Shown in pieces: positions 28,921-37,562 of a stretch of DNA of 64,000 bases (positions are counted from its first letter, which is position 1; every line of letters starts with the position of its first letter). The notes under the pieces were generated by a model. The model made no database searches. It was given only the letters and a program-made list of their open reading frames with translations, and was not told where the DNA came from. The stretch is from CAVZTA01 sp963778025 (GTDB lineage Bacteria; Chloroflexota; Limnocylindria; Limnocylindrales; CSP1-4): contig CAVZTA010000001.1 of NCBI GenBank assembly GCA_963778025.1, forward strand, positions 1 to 64,000, written 5' to 3'. The position numbers and the translations under genes are program-made.

Positions 28921-30903
28921 TCAGCGCCGGAGGCCGAGCGCCTGGAGCATGGCGAGCTGGTCGAACAGCCGGAACAAACGCCGCGCGTGATGCCGTGCGA
29001 TCCGAGCCAGCGCCATCGACCGCCGCCAGCGCCGCACCCTCGCGCCGGCCCGGATGCGCGCCGCCTCGGTGGGGCCGCGAGCGACGGCCGCGGATGTCGC
29101 TGGCAGCGGCGCGACACGCTCCGAAGCCGCCACGCCGCCGGCGGCGACGAACGCCGCGTTCGCCGATCCCAGATGCCGGTCGAACGACACCAGATCCAGC
29201 AGTCGGTTCAGATCCCGCATCCGCTGCACGCTGAGCCCGTCCCGCCGGCCGCCGAGCTCGAGGAGGCGACGCGCCTCTCCGCGATGGACGAACGGGTGGG
29301 CGCGGATGGCGTCCATCACGTCCGCGTGGAGTCGGGCGGCGTACGGGCTTTCCCAGAACACTTCCGCGTACGACTGGGCGGTCGCCGACGACGAGCGAGA
29401 CCGACCCCGCTCGTGCGAGTACGGGATGCCCGCCCAGGCCGGGTACGCCCGGGCGACGAGCGCCTCGTGGTACGTCATCCGTGCCCGCTCCGCCGGCGGC
29501 CGGCCAAGCGTCGCGCGCGCATACGGCACCGTGAAGTACGGACGGAGTCCACTGGTCGTGCCGAGGCGGTTCTGGAGTCGCCGCACGCGCTGGAAGACGT
29601 AGAAGTGGTCGAGCTGGTGGAGTCCCGTGACGCCCGCGTCGTCCATCGAGCTGCGGAGGCCCCGTGCCAGCGGCACGAGCAGGTCGTGTGCGGCGAGCGG
29701 GTCCACGAGCCGCCCGCCGTCGGCGACGCTCTCCCAGAAGGCCCGCACGGCCGACGCGGGATGGAGCGTGTCGCCGTGGCGGTAGTAGAAGGCACGTCCG
29801 AGCTCGGCGCCGATCCCCCACACGAACGGACGGTCGAGCGAGCGCCGCGGCCGCGCCGGGGCGGTGTGCAGCGTGGTCTCGCCCTCGCCCTCGCCGACCA
29901 GCTGGTAGCGGATGAGTCGGTCCCAGAGGGCCGCCGTGTCGGCGCCGCTCTCGAGCATCGCGCGGTCGCGCTCGCGCGTGGCGGCTGTCTTGTCGCGCGT
30001 GGTCCAGGCGATCGGCCGATCCAGGTGCTCGATCAGGCGTCCCGCGATCTCGAGATCCAGCTCGGGCGGGCTCGAGGTCCACAGCTCGGCCACCAGGTCC
30101 AGCTCCAGCGCGATGGCCGCCAGCAGACGCGAGTCCCGCCCGCCCGACAGGGTGACCGTGAGCGGGCCGGGCTCCAGCCGGGCGATCGAGCGGAAGACGT
30201 CATGGAGCGCACGGTCGACCGCGGTGCCCACGTCCTCGGTCGGCGGCTGGAACAGCGTCCCGCCGACGACCGGTCGCTGCACGCTCAGGCCAGCCGCTTC
30301 GTCGCGCGCGATGACCGTCGCACCGGGGCCTTCGAGCTGGACGCCGGCATACGGCGTGGTCGCGCCGAGGAACGCATCCCGGGCGACGAGGCTCGTCCAG
30401 CCCTCCTCGGACAGGCGTGCCACGCCGAAGGCGAAGAGCGAGGCGAGCAGCGCGGAGTTCGACCACACGCTGAGCCCGGCTGTGGCGGCGCGGTAGACCT
30501 TGGCGAAGCCGAGCGTGTCGAGCGAGATCGTCAGGCGCCCCGCATCGATGACGACGTTCGCGTAGGGCGGCAGCAGGCGCTCGATCGCGCTGGCGTCACG
30601 CTCCAGCATGGAGCCGATGGCGAACGCGGACGGCCGCTCGAGACCCAGTCGCTCGAAGCCGATCGGATAGCCGTCGTGGATCGCCAGCCGCTCGCCGTCG
30701 GCCTCCACCTGTGGACCCCAGGACGGAGGATCGGTCACATCCGACCACGCGATGACCAGGGTGTGGTCGCCACCGGCCTCCGCGCGGGTCAGGCCGCCGA
30801 CCCGTGGGCCAAGCGTCGCCTCAGCAGCGACGACCCATCGGCGCACGCGTTCGGGTGACAGCGGCGTCCGGGAATGCGCGGCCAGCCACACCACGTTGGT
30901 CAC
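28921..30903 (-). CDS. Asparagine synthase-like protein without the glutaminase cysteine
   Basis: 660-residue protein related to asparagine synthase B. The C-terminal half has the ATP-pyrophosphatase loop TVTLSGGRDSRLLAA (about residue 250) and later synthase motifs (YFTVPYARATLG, RMTYHEALVARAYP). The N-terminal half resembles the class II glutamine amidotransferase fold (SVWSNSALLASLFAFG, PYAGVQLEGPGATVIA), but the chain does not begin Met-Cys, so glutaminase activity is unlikely. Relatives lacking that Cys occur in surface-polysaccharide and natural-product pathways, forming amides with another nitrogen donor. GTG at 30903 is the start that best fits; an open frame continues upstream without similarity. 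Frame intact. Confidence 0.8.
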   Translation of the reverse strand: MTNVVWLAAHSRTPLSPERVRRWVVAAEATLGPRVGGLTRAEAGGDHTLVIAWSDVTDPPSWGPQVEADGERLAIHDGYPIGFERLGLERPSAFAIGSMLERDASAIERLLPPYANVVIDAGRLTISLDTLGFAKVYRAATAGLSVWSNSALLASLFAFGVARLSEEGWTSLVARDAFLGATTPYAGVQLEGPGATVIARDEAAGLSVQRPVVGGTLFQPPTEDVGTAVDRALHDVFRSIARLEPGPLTVTLSGGRDSRLLAAIALELDLVAELWTSSPPELDLEIAGRLIEHLDRPIAWTTRDKTAATRERDRAMLESGADTAALWDRLIRYQLVGEGEGETTLHTAPARPRRSLDRPFVWGIGAELGRAFYYRHGDTLHPASAVRAFWESVADGGRLVDPLAAHDLLVPLARGLRSSMDDAGVTGLHQLDHFYVFQRVRRLQNRLGTTSGLRPYFTVPYARATLGRPPAERARMTYHEALVARAYPAWAGIPYSHERGRSRSSSATAQSYAEVFWESPYAARLHADVMDAIRAHPFVHRGEARRLLELGGRRDGLSVQRMRDLNRLLDLVSFDRHLGSANAAFVAAGGVAASERVAPLPATSAAVARGPTEAARIRAGARVRRWRRSMALARIARHHARRLFRLFDQLAMLQALGLRR

Positions 30904-31204
30904 GGCCGGCGGGCTCGATCGGGGCTCGACATGCCGCGAACGACGCAGATGCCGTGGCCGCGTGACGGCACAAGAGCCGGGGACGGGGGAGAAACGAAGA
31001 TCGACGGGGCGGCGCTGGCGAGTCCCCTCTACCGGCGGTGGTCCCCCCACTCGGTTTGACGACCACGCTCCACCGGACAACTCGCACAGCGCCTGCGCGT
31101 CCCCCCGGACGCGCCCCGTCGAGGCCATCACTATCGCGCATCGCGCCTTCGGGACCGCTGCGGCACCCCTGCGGTGAGACTGCGGTAGCCGGCGAGGCGC
31201 CTTG
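30904..31204. other. Intergenic region, nothing recognised
   Basis: About 300 nt separating two minus-strand genes. I see no ORF with a family resemblance, no hairpin with a T-run and no clear promoter. It must contain the promoter of the asparagine-synthase-like gene. Confidence 0.4.
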
Positions 31205-33168
31205 CTAGGGCCGGGCCAATCCCGCGCCGCCGTGCGATCCGCCACCCGCCGAGGCCGCCTCGCGGAACGCGGCGGCCGCGGAGAGGCGGTCGTCCCGGGC
31301 CTCATACGCCTCGCCCAGCGCCAGAAGCAGGTCTCGGTACCGCTCGCGCAGCGACGTCCGCCGCTCCTCGACCGTGCTCGAGTCGCCGTAGAACGGACAG
31401 TCATCGAGGTACTCGCCCCGATACAGCGTCCGCGCCTCCTCGAGCAGGCGGATCCGATCGGCCGCCGGCGCCTCCCGCGCCGAGGCCAGCCGCGCCAGGA
31501 ACTCGGACGTATCCGACCAGGCGATGACGGCCGGGTCGAGACGGTAGCGGTCGTTGTGGAACCGGATGACGCTCTTCCGGCCGCGTCCCGGGTCGAGCGT
31601 CCCGCGCAGGCCGACCATCGTCCGGTGGAATGCCAGATCGGCCTTCGAGAGGTCGGTGTCGGGCCAGATGATCTGCAGCACCTCGTCCTTGGTCACGCCG
31701 CGCTCGCCGCGGTCGAACAGGAACGCGAACAGCGCCTCGGCCTGGCGGGTGCCGGCCTTGTCGCCGCCCCAGCGCTCGATCGGCGCGCCGTCGCGCTCCA
31801 CGCGAAGCGGCCCCAGGGCGTGCACGCGCAGCGCCGTCCCGGCCCCGCCGCGGACGAGCGCCTCGTGCAGTTCCGATGCCTGCACCTCGACCAGCTCGCG
31901 CTCGGCCGCGAGGCCCACCAGCGAGTCGACCTGTGCCTCCTCGCGCCCGCCCGTCCGCAGCGCGTTCGCGACGTACGCGGCGGACAGTCGCAGCACCGCC
32001 TGGTCCTGGTCGGTCAGCTCGGCGCCGCTGCGCGTCGCACCCACGCGCAGCTCGCCCACGACCTCGTCGTCGACCTGCAGCGGCACGGCACGCGCGCCCG
32101 GGCCCGGCGACCCGTACGCGGCGATGACCTCGCCGTTCGTCGCGATCGCCGCGATGCCCACGACGTCGAGCACCGTGGCGACGCGCTCCAGCGCCGGACC
32201 GACGCCCGCGGATGCGGGCTGGACGGTGATCAGCGGCCGGCCCATCGCCCGGAGCAGCCGCTCACGCGCGACCGTCCGCGGGCTCGCCCCGAACTCGATG
32301 ACCCACTGCATCGCCGGCTCGTAGAGCGCCATCGCGGTGATCACGAACAGCCCGGTGAACAGCGGCAGGCCCGAGGCCGAGCAGGACGTTGCTCACCGTG
32401 TCGATCGCGATCAGCGCCCCGACGATGACCGTGACGGTCGCCCCGCCGATGACGGACGTCGCGAACGCCCGGCCGGTGACCGACGACGTGGAGAAGATGC
32501 CGACCGGGAGCACCGCGTAGGTCGCGATGAACAACGACAGGGCGACCATCGAGACGCCGATCCACGGATCCAGCTGGCCGATGACCGGCAGGAACCGCAG
32601 CAGCGCGCCCAACGTGCCGACGACGACCATCAGCAGGGCCGCTTCCACCTGCCGTCGCCGGAAGGTCCCGTGCTCCGCGCGACGTGCCGCGCTGACGAGC
32701 CATGCGATCGACGTCCCGAGCGTCAGGATCCGCACCAGCCAGCCACGCCCAGCCGAAGAGCGCCGCGGGGAGCGGTCCGGTCGCGACGAGCGTCGGGGAG
32801 ATCGTGTGGTCGATCGACGAGGGCAGGGCGAGCACGAGATTCGCGACGTACGCGAGGACGACGAGCCGCTGCTGCCGCGGAGACGGATGCCCTTCGGTTG
32901 CGACCAGGAGCGAGAAGTCGAGCGTCGCGGCGATCGCGAACGCCGAGGTGAGCTCGCTGACGACGTGCGCGACGGCGATCGCCTCGGGTGACCCCGACAG
33001 GCGCTCGACGAGGAGCGCTGCGCCCCACGTCGCAAGCGCGATCGCCACCGCGGCGAACCGCCGGCCGGCCGGGGACGGGGAGCGCGTCGCGACGACGAGG
33101 CCGAGCCATACGCCGAGCAGCGCTGTGACGAGCAGCGCGGCGATCTCGAAGACTTGTGACGCCGTCAC
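31205..33168 (-). CDS. Membrane-bound 7TM-GAF-SARP/BTAD transcriptional regulator (two frameshifts)
   Basis: About 650 residues in one gene once two frame changes (near 32745 and 32385) are bridged. N-terminal membrane domain of seven to eight helices (VFEIAALLVTALLGVWLGLV, RRFAAVAIALATWGAALLV, and so on) like the 7TM sensor part of some histidine kinases; a GAF domain (VLDVVGIAAIATNGEVIAAY, VDDEVVGELRVG); an OmpR-type winged helix as in SARP regulators (RVHALGPLRVERDG, TRQAEALFAFLF, VTKDEVLQIIWPD); and a BTAD helical domain (LYRGEYLDDCPFYG). It has no kinase domain: signal reception and DNA binding lie in one chain. GGAGG precedes the GTG at 33168. Confidence 0.75.
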
Positions 33169-33395
33169 CTGACTCGCGTTCCTCCGTCCCGACCCCGGGC
33201 GCGCAGGCTACACCACGCGCGCAGGGCCGCCGAGGCGAAGGTGCGAGTGGCGGAGGCGATCCGCCGACTACGCGTCGGGGTCGTCCGCTCCCTCGGTGTG
33301 ACGCACGCGGACGACGTGGTCGCGACGGACGGAGACGTAGCCCTTCGACAGGTTCGTCCCACCGGTCCGCGCCACGAAGTCGGACGTCGTCAACG

Positions 33396-34280
33396 TCACG
33401 GGTGGCGGTTCGACGACGTGGTCGTGGTCACCGGCGGTGCCGACGTCGCCATCGTCGCGGCGTCATCGACCGTCGCGAGCGCCGCGGCTCGGCGGACCCG
33501 GTCGGCCTGCCAGCGCCACGCCCAGACCACGCCGACCATCGCGAGGAGGCCGCCCAGCACGAACGGGATCGGCGAGCTCGGCACCTTGGCGATGGCGTCC
33601 ATCAACGGCTCGGTCGCCGTGTTCGGCGACTGGGCTTCCGGCGCGGCGAGGATCTGCGTCCGGAACGAGAAGTCCGAGGGCACCGATGCCCATGCCGCGT
33701 CCTCGCCGACCGTCTGGCCGGTCCGGCTGCCCATGAACGCCGCCGCCTTGGGATAGGCGTCGCCCGTTCGCCGCGCCCAGAAGAGCGTCGGCTGGTTCGA
33801 GGAGTCGCCGCGGGCATTCGCCTGGAGCGGCGGCAGGACCACGGTGAGCTCGGTCCCGGGGAAGACGTCGAGCGGCTGGTCCAGCGTCGCGCGGACCCAC
33901 TTCGCGTCGTTGTGGGTGGGGATGTCCACGAGGGGGATCGTCGACGTCGCCGCGAGCGTGCCGTTCGGCCCGCTCCGATGCAGCTCGACGGTCAAGGGTT
34001 CGGCCCAGTCCTCGGCGGCGATGACGAACAGGTCGATGGCGACCATCGTCGACGCCTTGGACGGCACGAACGACTGCGCGAGGCCCACGCCGGCGAACGG
34101 CTCGTCCGGCCAGTAGCCGTGCGGGTTGTAGCGCTCCCAGCCCGTGGGCTGCTGGGCCTGGGCCTGGTCGAGCGTCGTCGTGGCGAGCACGGGCGCGAGG
34201 CTCAGTCCCAGGGTGATCAGGCTGATGCCGAACGCGACGGCGATCCGCGAGCGACGATCGAGCATCGTGGGTGACGCCAT
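33396..34280 (-). CDS. Exported protein with C-terminal membrane anchor
   Basis: 294 residues. N-terminal signal or anchor helix (RSRIAVAFGISLITLGLSLA), an extracellular beta-rich domain (about 40-220; LDVFPGTELTVVLPPL, TLFWARRTGDAYP), a C-terminal TM helix (SPIPFVLGGLLAMVGVVWAW) and a short basic tail. The outer domain resembles carbohydrate-binding or DUF4082-like beta-sandwiches that describe loads such as SFVPSKASTMVAIDLFVI, but I cannot assign a family. Start: ATG at 34280 with GGAGGG 8 nt upstream. It may be an extracytoplasmic partner of the membrane regulator downstream (inference). Confidence 0.6.
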   Translation of the reverse strand: MASPTMLDRRSRIAVAFGISLITLGLSLAPVLATTTLDQAQAQQPTGWERYNPHGYWPDEPFAGVGLAQSFVPSKASTMVAIDLFVIAAEDWAEPLTVELHRSGPNGTLAATSTIPLVDIPTHNDAKWVRATLDQPLDVFPGTELTVVLPPLQANARGDSSNQPTLFWARRTGDAYPKAAAFMGSRTGQTVGEDAAWASVPSDFSFRTQILAAPEAQSPNTATEPLMDAIAKVPSSPIPFVLGGLLAMVGVVWAWRWQADRVRRAAALATVDDAATMATSAPPVTTTTSSNRHP

Positions 34281-34473
34281 CGGGCGTCCCTCCGCAATAC
34301 GGAACTACACCTAAAGCCCCCGATTGACCCCGGACATTACCGCTCCGCCGTCTCGAGCGCCATAGCTGTGCGGCGACACCGAGGTGGTCGTTCGAGCCAA
34401 GGTCTGGTGCATCGCGTCAACGCCCTGTACCCGGAAGGTCCGCCGGGCAGGCGGGATCGCGGGAACAGCGGCC

Positions 34474-34502
34474 TTGACACGGCCCGCGCGATGGTGTTTC
34501 AT
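34474..34502 (+). promoter_or_regulatory. Sigma70-type promoter of the arsR gene
   Basis: TTGACA (34474-34479), 17-nt spacer, TTTCAT (34497-34502). Transcription would start near 34509, inside the palindromic operator and about 20 nt before the ATG. Confidence 0.6.
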
Positions 34503-34503
34503 C

Positions 34504-34524
34504 GACTCGTTAATTAACCGAGTC
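34504..34524. promoter_or_regulatory. ArsR-type operator, GACTCG-9 nt-CGAGTC
   Basis: A 6-bp perfect inverted repeat (34504-34509 and 34519-34524) around an AT-rich TTAATTAAC centre, straddling the predicted transcription start of arsR. Its size and place fit autoregulation by the ArsR-type product. Confidence 0.65.
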
Positions 34525-34529
34525 GTTAG

Positions 34530-34865
34530 ATGCCAGCCGATCAGCTCGACCGCACCTTCGCCGCCCTCGCGGATCCCATCCGTCGTTCGATCCTCGCGCG
34601 CCTCGCCGAGGGGGACGCCACGGTGAACGAGCTCGCGGCGCCGTTCCCGGTGAGCCTGCCCGCGATCTCGCGCCACCTCAAGGTGCTGGAGCAGGCGGGC
34701 CTCATCGAACGGGGCAGGGAGGCCCAGTGGCGGCCCAGCCGCTTCCAGCCCGAACCCCTGGTCGAGGCCGCGAGCTGGCTCGACGCCCGGACCCGCACGT
34801 GGGAGCGCCGGATGGACCGGCTCGACGCCCACCTCGCGCGCAAGCAGAAGGACCGCCGACGATGA
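34530..34865 (+). CDS. ArsR family winged-helix regulator
   Basis: 111-residue DNA-binding protein: RTFAALADPIRRSILARLAE, then the recognition helix SLPAISRHLKVLEQAGLIER and the wing GREAQWRPS. It lacks the metal-binding Cys motif of ArsR/SmtB, so it belongs to the SRPBCC-associated branch. Its stop overlaps the start of the SRPBCC gene (ATGA). In this common pair the regulator controls the operon through a palindromic site just upstream of its own gene, and such a site is present here. Confidence 0.93.
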   Translation: MPADQLDRTFAALADPIRRSILARLAEGDATVNELAAPFPVSLPAISRHLKVLEQAGLIERGREAQWRPSRFQPEPLVEAASWLDARTRTWERRMDRLDAHLARKQKDRRR

Positions 34866-35335
34866 CCGACACTTCGACGATGGCCACGGACCGGATCGTC
34901 CGCTTCACCCGCCGCTTCGACGCTCCGCGCGAGGACGTCTATCGCGCCTGGACCGACCCGGCCGAGGTCGCCCAGTGGTACGGCCCGGACGGCTGGCATG
35001 CCGAGCGGATCCGGATCGACGGCTCGGTCGGTGGGCGCTGGGAAGTCACGATGATCCGGAACACCGATGGCTTCCAGTTCCCGATCGGCTACGAGATCCT
35101 CGAGCTGCAGGAGCCCTCGCTGGTCGTGCTCCGCCACACCGAGCAGGATCCGGGCGGCGACGACGCGACGATCGTCCGCGTCGAGCTCGTCGAGGACGGC
35201 GACGGCACGCTGATGACCCTGAGCGACGGCCCGATGAACGACGAGGGTCGCGAGCTCGCGTACAGCGGCTACGGCCAGGCGTTCGAGAAGCTGGCCGCGC
35301 GGCTCGGCATGGGCCACGGCACCCGCGCGGCCTGA
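34862..35335 (+). CDS. SRPBCC (AHSA1-like) domain protein
   Basis: 157-residue START-like protein of the AHSA1/CalC group: FTRRFDAPREDVYRAWTDP, VAQWYGPDGWHAE, IDGSVGGRWEVTM and, at the end, GYGQAFEKLAARL. The fold is a hydrophobic-cavity helix-grip binding small ligands. The start is fixed by the 4-nt ATGA overlap with the arsR stop. It is co-transcribed with the ArsR protein; ligand and role are unknown. Confidence 0.9.
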   Translation: MTDTSTMATDRIVRFTRRFDAPREDVYRAWTDPAEVAQWYGPDGWHAERIRIDGSVGGRWEVTMIRNTDGFQFPIGYEILELQEPSLVVLRHTEQDPGGDDATIVRVELVEDGDGTLMTLSDGPMNDEGRELAYSGYGQAFEKLAARLGMGHGTRAA

Positions 35336-35341
35336 GGTCGT

Positions 35342-35770
35342 CAGCGTCGGCTCGATGCACCGGGAAGCCTTCCCGCTCGGCGGCGCGCGCGAGCCGGTCG
35401 TCGAGCGTGACGAAGGTCAGCGAGGCGGGTCGTTCTCGGCCGCGACGATCGCGGCGGCGAGCTGCAGCGCGTCGGCGGCGCGAAGGGCGTGGACCCGCAC
35501 GAGCCTCGTTGCCACCTGGCGGACGCGCGCGATGGGCTCCACCTCCCGCCACGCGTCAGTCAGCGGCGACAGGCGGGCGATCGCCGCGGCGAGTGCACGG
35601 GAGTCCAGATCGCCCGTTCGCTCCAGTCGAGCTAGCGCCGAGACGCACTCCACCTCGGTGCCCCACCAGACGATCAGTGCCGAGTCTCGCTCGAGCTCCG
35701 TCGTCATCGCCGCCGTGGCCGCCTCGGTGACCAACAGCGGCACGATCGCCGAGGTATCCCAGAACCTCAT
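35342..35770 (-). CDS. PIN-domain (VapC) toxin (one frameshift)
   Basis: Toxin of about 140 residues. Acidic residues of the PIN active site: MRFWDTSAIVPLL, WWGTEVECVSALARLE, HALRAADALQLAAA, and, after a frame change near 35430, LTFVTLDDRLARAAEREGF. The end is uncertain because the corrected frame shows no stop before the SRPBCC gene; I place it near 35342 where family similarity ends. The start ATG overlaps the antitoxin stop (ATGA). It is convergent with the SRPBCC gene. Confidence 0.82.
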
Positions 35771-36060
35771 CGCCCTTCGCGGCGCTCTTCGAGAACGGCC
35801 TCGACAGCGCTCGCACCCCCACGCAACCTGGGACCCGGAGTCCGAAGGAGATCGAGCGGCGGGTCCGCTGATGCCGGTCGCACGACACCGGCACGCACGA
35901 GCCGCTGCAAGCGACCGGAGACGTCGTCGAGCCGCGTCACGGGCTCGATGCGGGCGATCGGTACGCCGCGATCGGTGAGGATGATCGACTCGCCGGCGCG
36001 GACCTGGTCGAGCAGCGCGCTGAGGCCGTTCTTGGCCTCGGTGATCGTCGCCGTCTTCAT
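35767..36060 (-). CDS. Phd/YefM-type (VapB) antitoxin
   Basis: 97 residues: MKTATITEAKNGLSALLDQV and ESIILTDRGVPIARIEP form the Phd/YefM DNA-binding fold; the Pro/Arg-rich C-terminal half would wrap the toxin. It overlaps the PIN toxin by 4 nt. It begins immediately after a perfect CTGGCTA-3 nt-TAGCCAG inverted repeat that contains its own -10 element, so strong autorepression is expected. Confidence 0.9.
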   Translation of the reverse strand: MKTATITEAKNGLSALLDQVRAGESIILTDRGVPIARIEPVTRLDDVSGRLQRLVRAGVVRPASADPPLDLLRTPGPRLRGGASAVEAVLEERREGR

Positions 36061-36094
36061 CTGGCTAGAATAGCCAGGACGTTCGAGCTGTAAA
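36061..36094 (-). promoter_or_regulatory. Promoter and operator of the vapBC module
   Basis: On the minus strand: TTTACA (36094-36089), 16-nt spacer, TATTCT (36072-36067), then 6 nt to the ATG, so the mRNA would be leaderless. The perfect inverted repeat CTGGCTA-GAA-TAGCCAG (36061-36077) covers the -10 and the transcription start, a textbook place for antitoxin binding. Confidence 0.7.
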
Positions 36095-36101
36095 GACCTG
36101 C

Positions 36102-36293
36102 TCAGTCGTCCGTGGATTCGTCGCGGGGCGGGCGGCCCAGGAGGTCACGCAGCCAGTCGGGCTCGGCGGGGACGGCGCCCTTGGCCTCGAGCAGGCGCGT
36201 GACGTAGGTCTGGACCTCCTGGTCCGTGGCTTCCAGCGACTCGCCGAGCCGCAGCTGCTCGAATCGCTCGTCGGGCGCGACCTTCGGGTCCAT
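36102..36293 (-). CDS. Small hypothetical protein, 63 residues
   Basis: 63-residue acidic protein (MDPKVAPDERFEQLRLGESL, then a helix with TYVTRLLEAKGA and an Asp-rich end). It starts at the ATG at 36293 with GGAGG 11 nt upstream. No family recognised; the composition is helical and soluble. It lies between two PIN modules but overlaps neither, so it may be a small orphan regulator or simply a lineage-specific gene. Confidence 0.45.
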   Translation of the reverse strand: MDPKVAPDERFEQLRLGESLEATDQEVQTYVTRLLEAKGAVPAEPDWLRDLLGRPPRDESTDD

Positions 36294-36398
36294 CGATCCG
36301 CACGTCCTCCGCGTCATCGGCGGGCGCTCCTCAGGCGCGGGCCGGAAAGGCACCGTAGACCACGGCGTCAAGCCCGTCACCCGCGGAGAGACATGTGC

Positions 36399-36404
36399 TA
36401 GCGT
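36399..36404 (+). promoter_or_regulatory. Candidate -10 element (TAGCGT) of the RHH antitoxin
   Basis: TAGCGT ends exactly 6 nt before the ATG at 36411. An earlier in-frame ATG at 36405 directly abuts the hexamer, so the second ATG is the more likely start of a leaderless message. Confidence 0.4.
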
Positions 36405-36410
36405 ATGCGC

Positions 36411-36665
36411 ATGCGCACCTTGGAGCGCCGTGTCCACCTGTTGCTCGACGAAGAGCGCTATCGGAAGCTCGAGGTCGAGGCGAAGCACCGGCACGTCTCG
36501 GTCGCCGCGGTGATCCGTGACGCGATCGACCGGATGCCCAGCGATCTCGACCGCCGCCGCCAGGCGATGGAGGCATTCCTTGCCGCGCCGCCGATCGACG
36601 TCCCAGACGATCCGCTGGACATCCGCCGCGAGCTGGACGAGGCACACGACCGGGTACCGCGGTGA
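36411..36665 (+). CDS. Ribbon-helix-helix (CopG-like) antitoxin
   Basis: 84 residues from the ATG at 36411 (86 from 36405). The N-terminal ribbon-helix-helix is clear: RRVHLLLDEERYRKLEVEA, HVSVAAVIRDAID. The acidic C-terminal half (DVPDDPLDIRRELDEAHD) would cover the toxin. It overlaps the PIN gene by 4 nt (ATGA-type coupling with GTG). Expected role: DNA-binding repressor and antidote. Confidence 0.88.
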   Translation: MRTLERRVHLLLDEERYRKLEVEAKHRHVSVAAVIRDAIDRMPSDLDRRRQAMEAFLAAPPIDVPDDPLDIRRELDEAHDRVPR

Positions 36666-37075
36666 TCGTGCTGGATACGGCCGTCCTGGTCTACGCGCGT
36701 GGTGGCGAGCATCCACTCCGCTCACCATGTCGCCGGCTCCTGGACGCGCACGCGCGCGGAGCGGTCGACGCGACGACCACGATCGAGGTGATCCAGGAGT
36801 TCCTGCACGTGCACGCCAGACGACGGGATCGCCCGACAGTCGTGACGGCGGCGCGTGAGTTGATGGCGTCGTTCCGTCTGCTGACGGCCCAGCCGGCGGA
36901 CCTCGAGCGCTCGCTCGACCTCTTGTCGGGCACCCGCACCTTGGCGCGTTCGACGCGGTCCTGGCGGCGGTCGCTCTGAACCGAGCGGCCGAGGCCCTGG
37001 GTCCCCCGTCCGAGCGAGGTCGAGGGACAGCGTGGGCCGATGGGCGGTCCCGAGCTCGATGCGCTCCTCGCCTGA
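36662..37075 (+). CDS. PIN-domain toxin (one frameshift)
   Basis: Toxin of about 137 residues. MIVLDTAVLVYA (first Asp), TTIEVIQEFLHVHARR (Glu), then after a frame change near 36937 GAFDAVLAAVALNRAAEAL (third acidic position). The last strand with the usual Asp is not clean, and the final PELDALLA may follow another indel. The start GTG overlaps the antitoxin stop. It is followed closely by a DUF6508 gene. Confidence 0.78.
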
Positions 37076-37505
37076 TCCGACCGACGCCGAGATCGTCGAG
37101 CGCCTCCGGGACGCAACGCCCGAGACGTGGGATGCGCTGTGGCGAGCGGCCGACGAGGTGGCACATCTGGCGGCGCCGGCCCGGTGGGACGGCGGTCAGA
37201 CCGTCGACGGCGTGACGCACGTGCCGTACCCGGTCTACGAGCCGGCGGTCGACCGGCTGATGGCGGCGCTGACCGCGATGACCGGCGGCATCGTCGTGTT
37301 CGGCTGGATGGACTGGGAGGGCATCGCCCGTTATCGGACGCCCGACGCCGTCCATGACGCGCCCATCGCGGACATGCCGCGCCTGGTCACGGCGATCGTC
37401 CGGTCCGAGCGGTTCAGCGAGGGAAGCATCGAGGGCGCAGTGCAGTCCGGCCTCGTGGCCGCCGTCGTCGAGCGACTCCGCCGCTGGCACGACGCCGAGG
37501 GGTAG
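37059..37505 (+). CDS. DUF6508-like protein
   Basis: 148 residues. The central block VPYPVYEPAVDRLMAALTAM and GGIVVFGWMDWEGIARYRTP matches the DUF6508 type of small accessory proteins; the end RLRRWHDAEG is helical. I chose the ATG at 37059, which overlaps the stop of the PIN toxin, so the two may be co-transcribed. Function unknown. Confidence 0.72.
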   Translation: MRSSPDPTDAEIVERLRDATPETWDALWRAADEVAHLAAPARWDGGQTVDGVTHVPYPVYEPAVDRLMAALTAMTGGIVVFGWMDWEGIARYRTPDAVHDAPIADMPRLVTAIVRSERFSEGSIEGAVQSGLVAAVVERLRRWHDAEG

Positions 37506-37562
37506 GCAACAGGGCCGATGTTCGGTTCGGGGAGCCCGGACCGGGCTCCAGGACCTCGCTTA

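Noticed and set aside
28921..33168. Lasso-peptide or other RiPP cluster around the asparagine-synthase-like gene
   Set aside because: No precursor peptide, leader protease or RRE-like protein could be found on either strand nearby.
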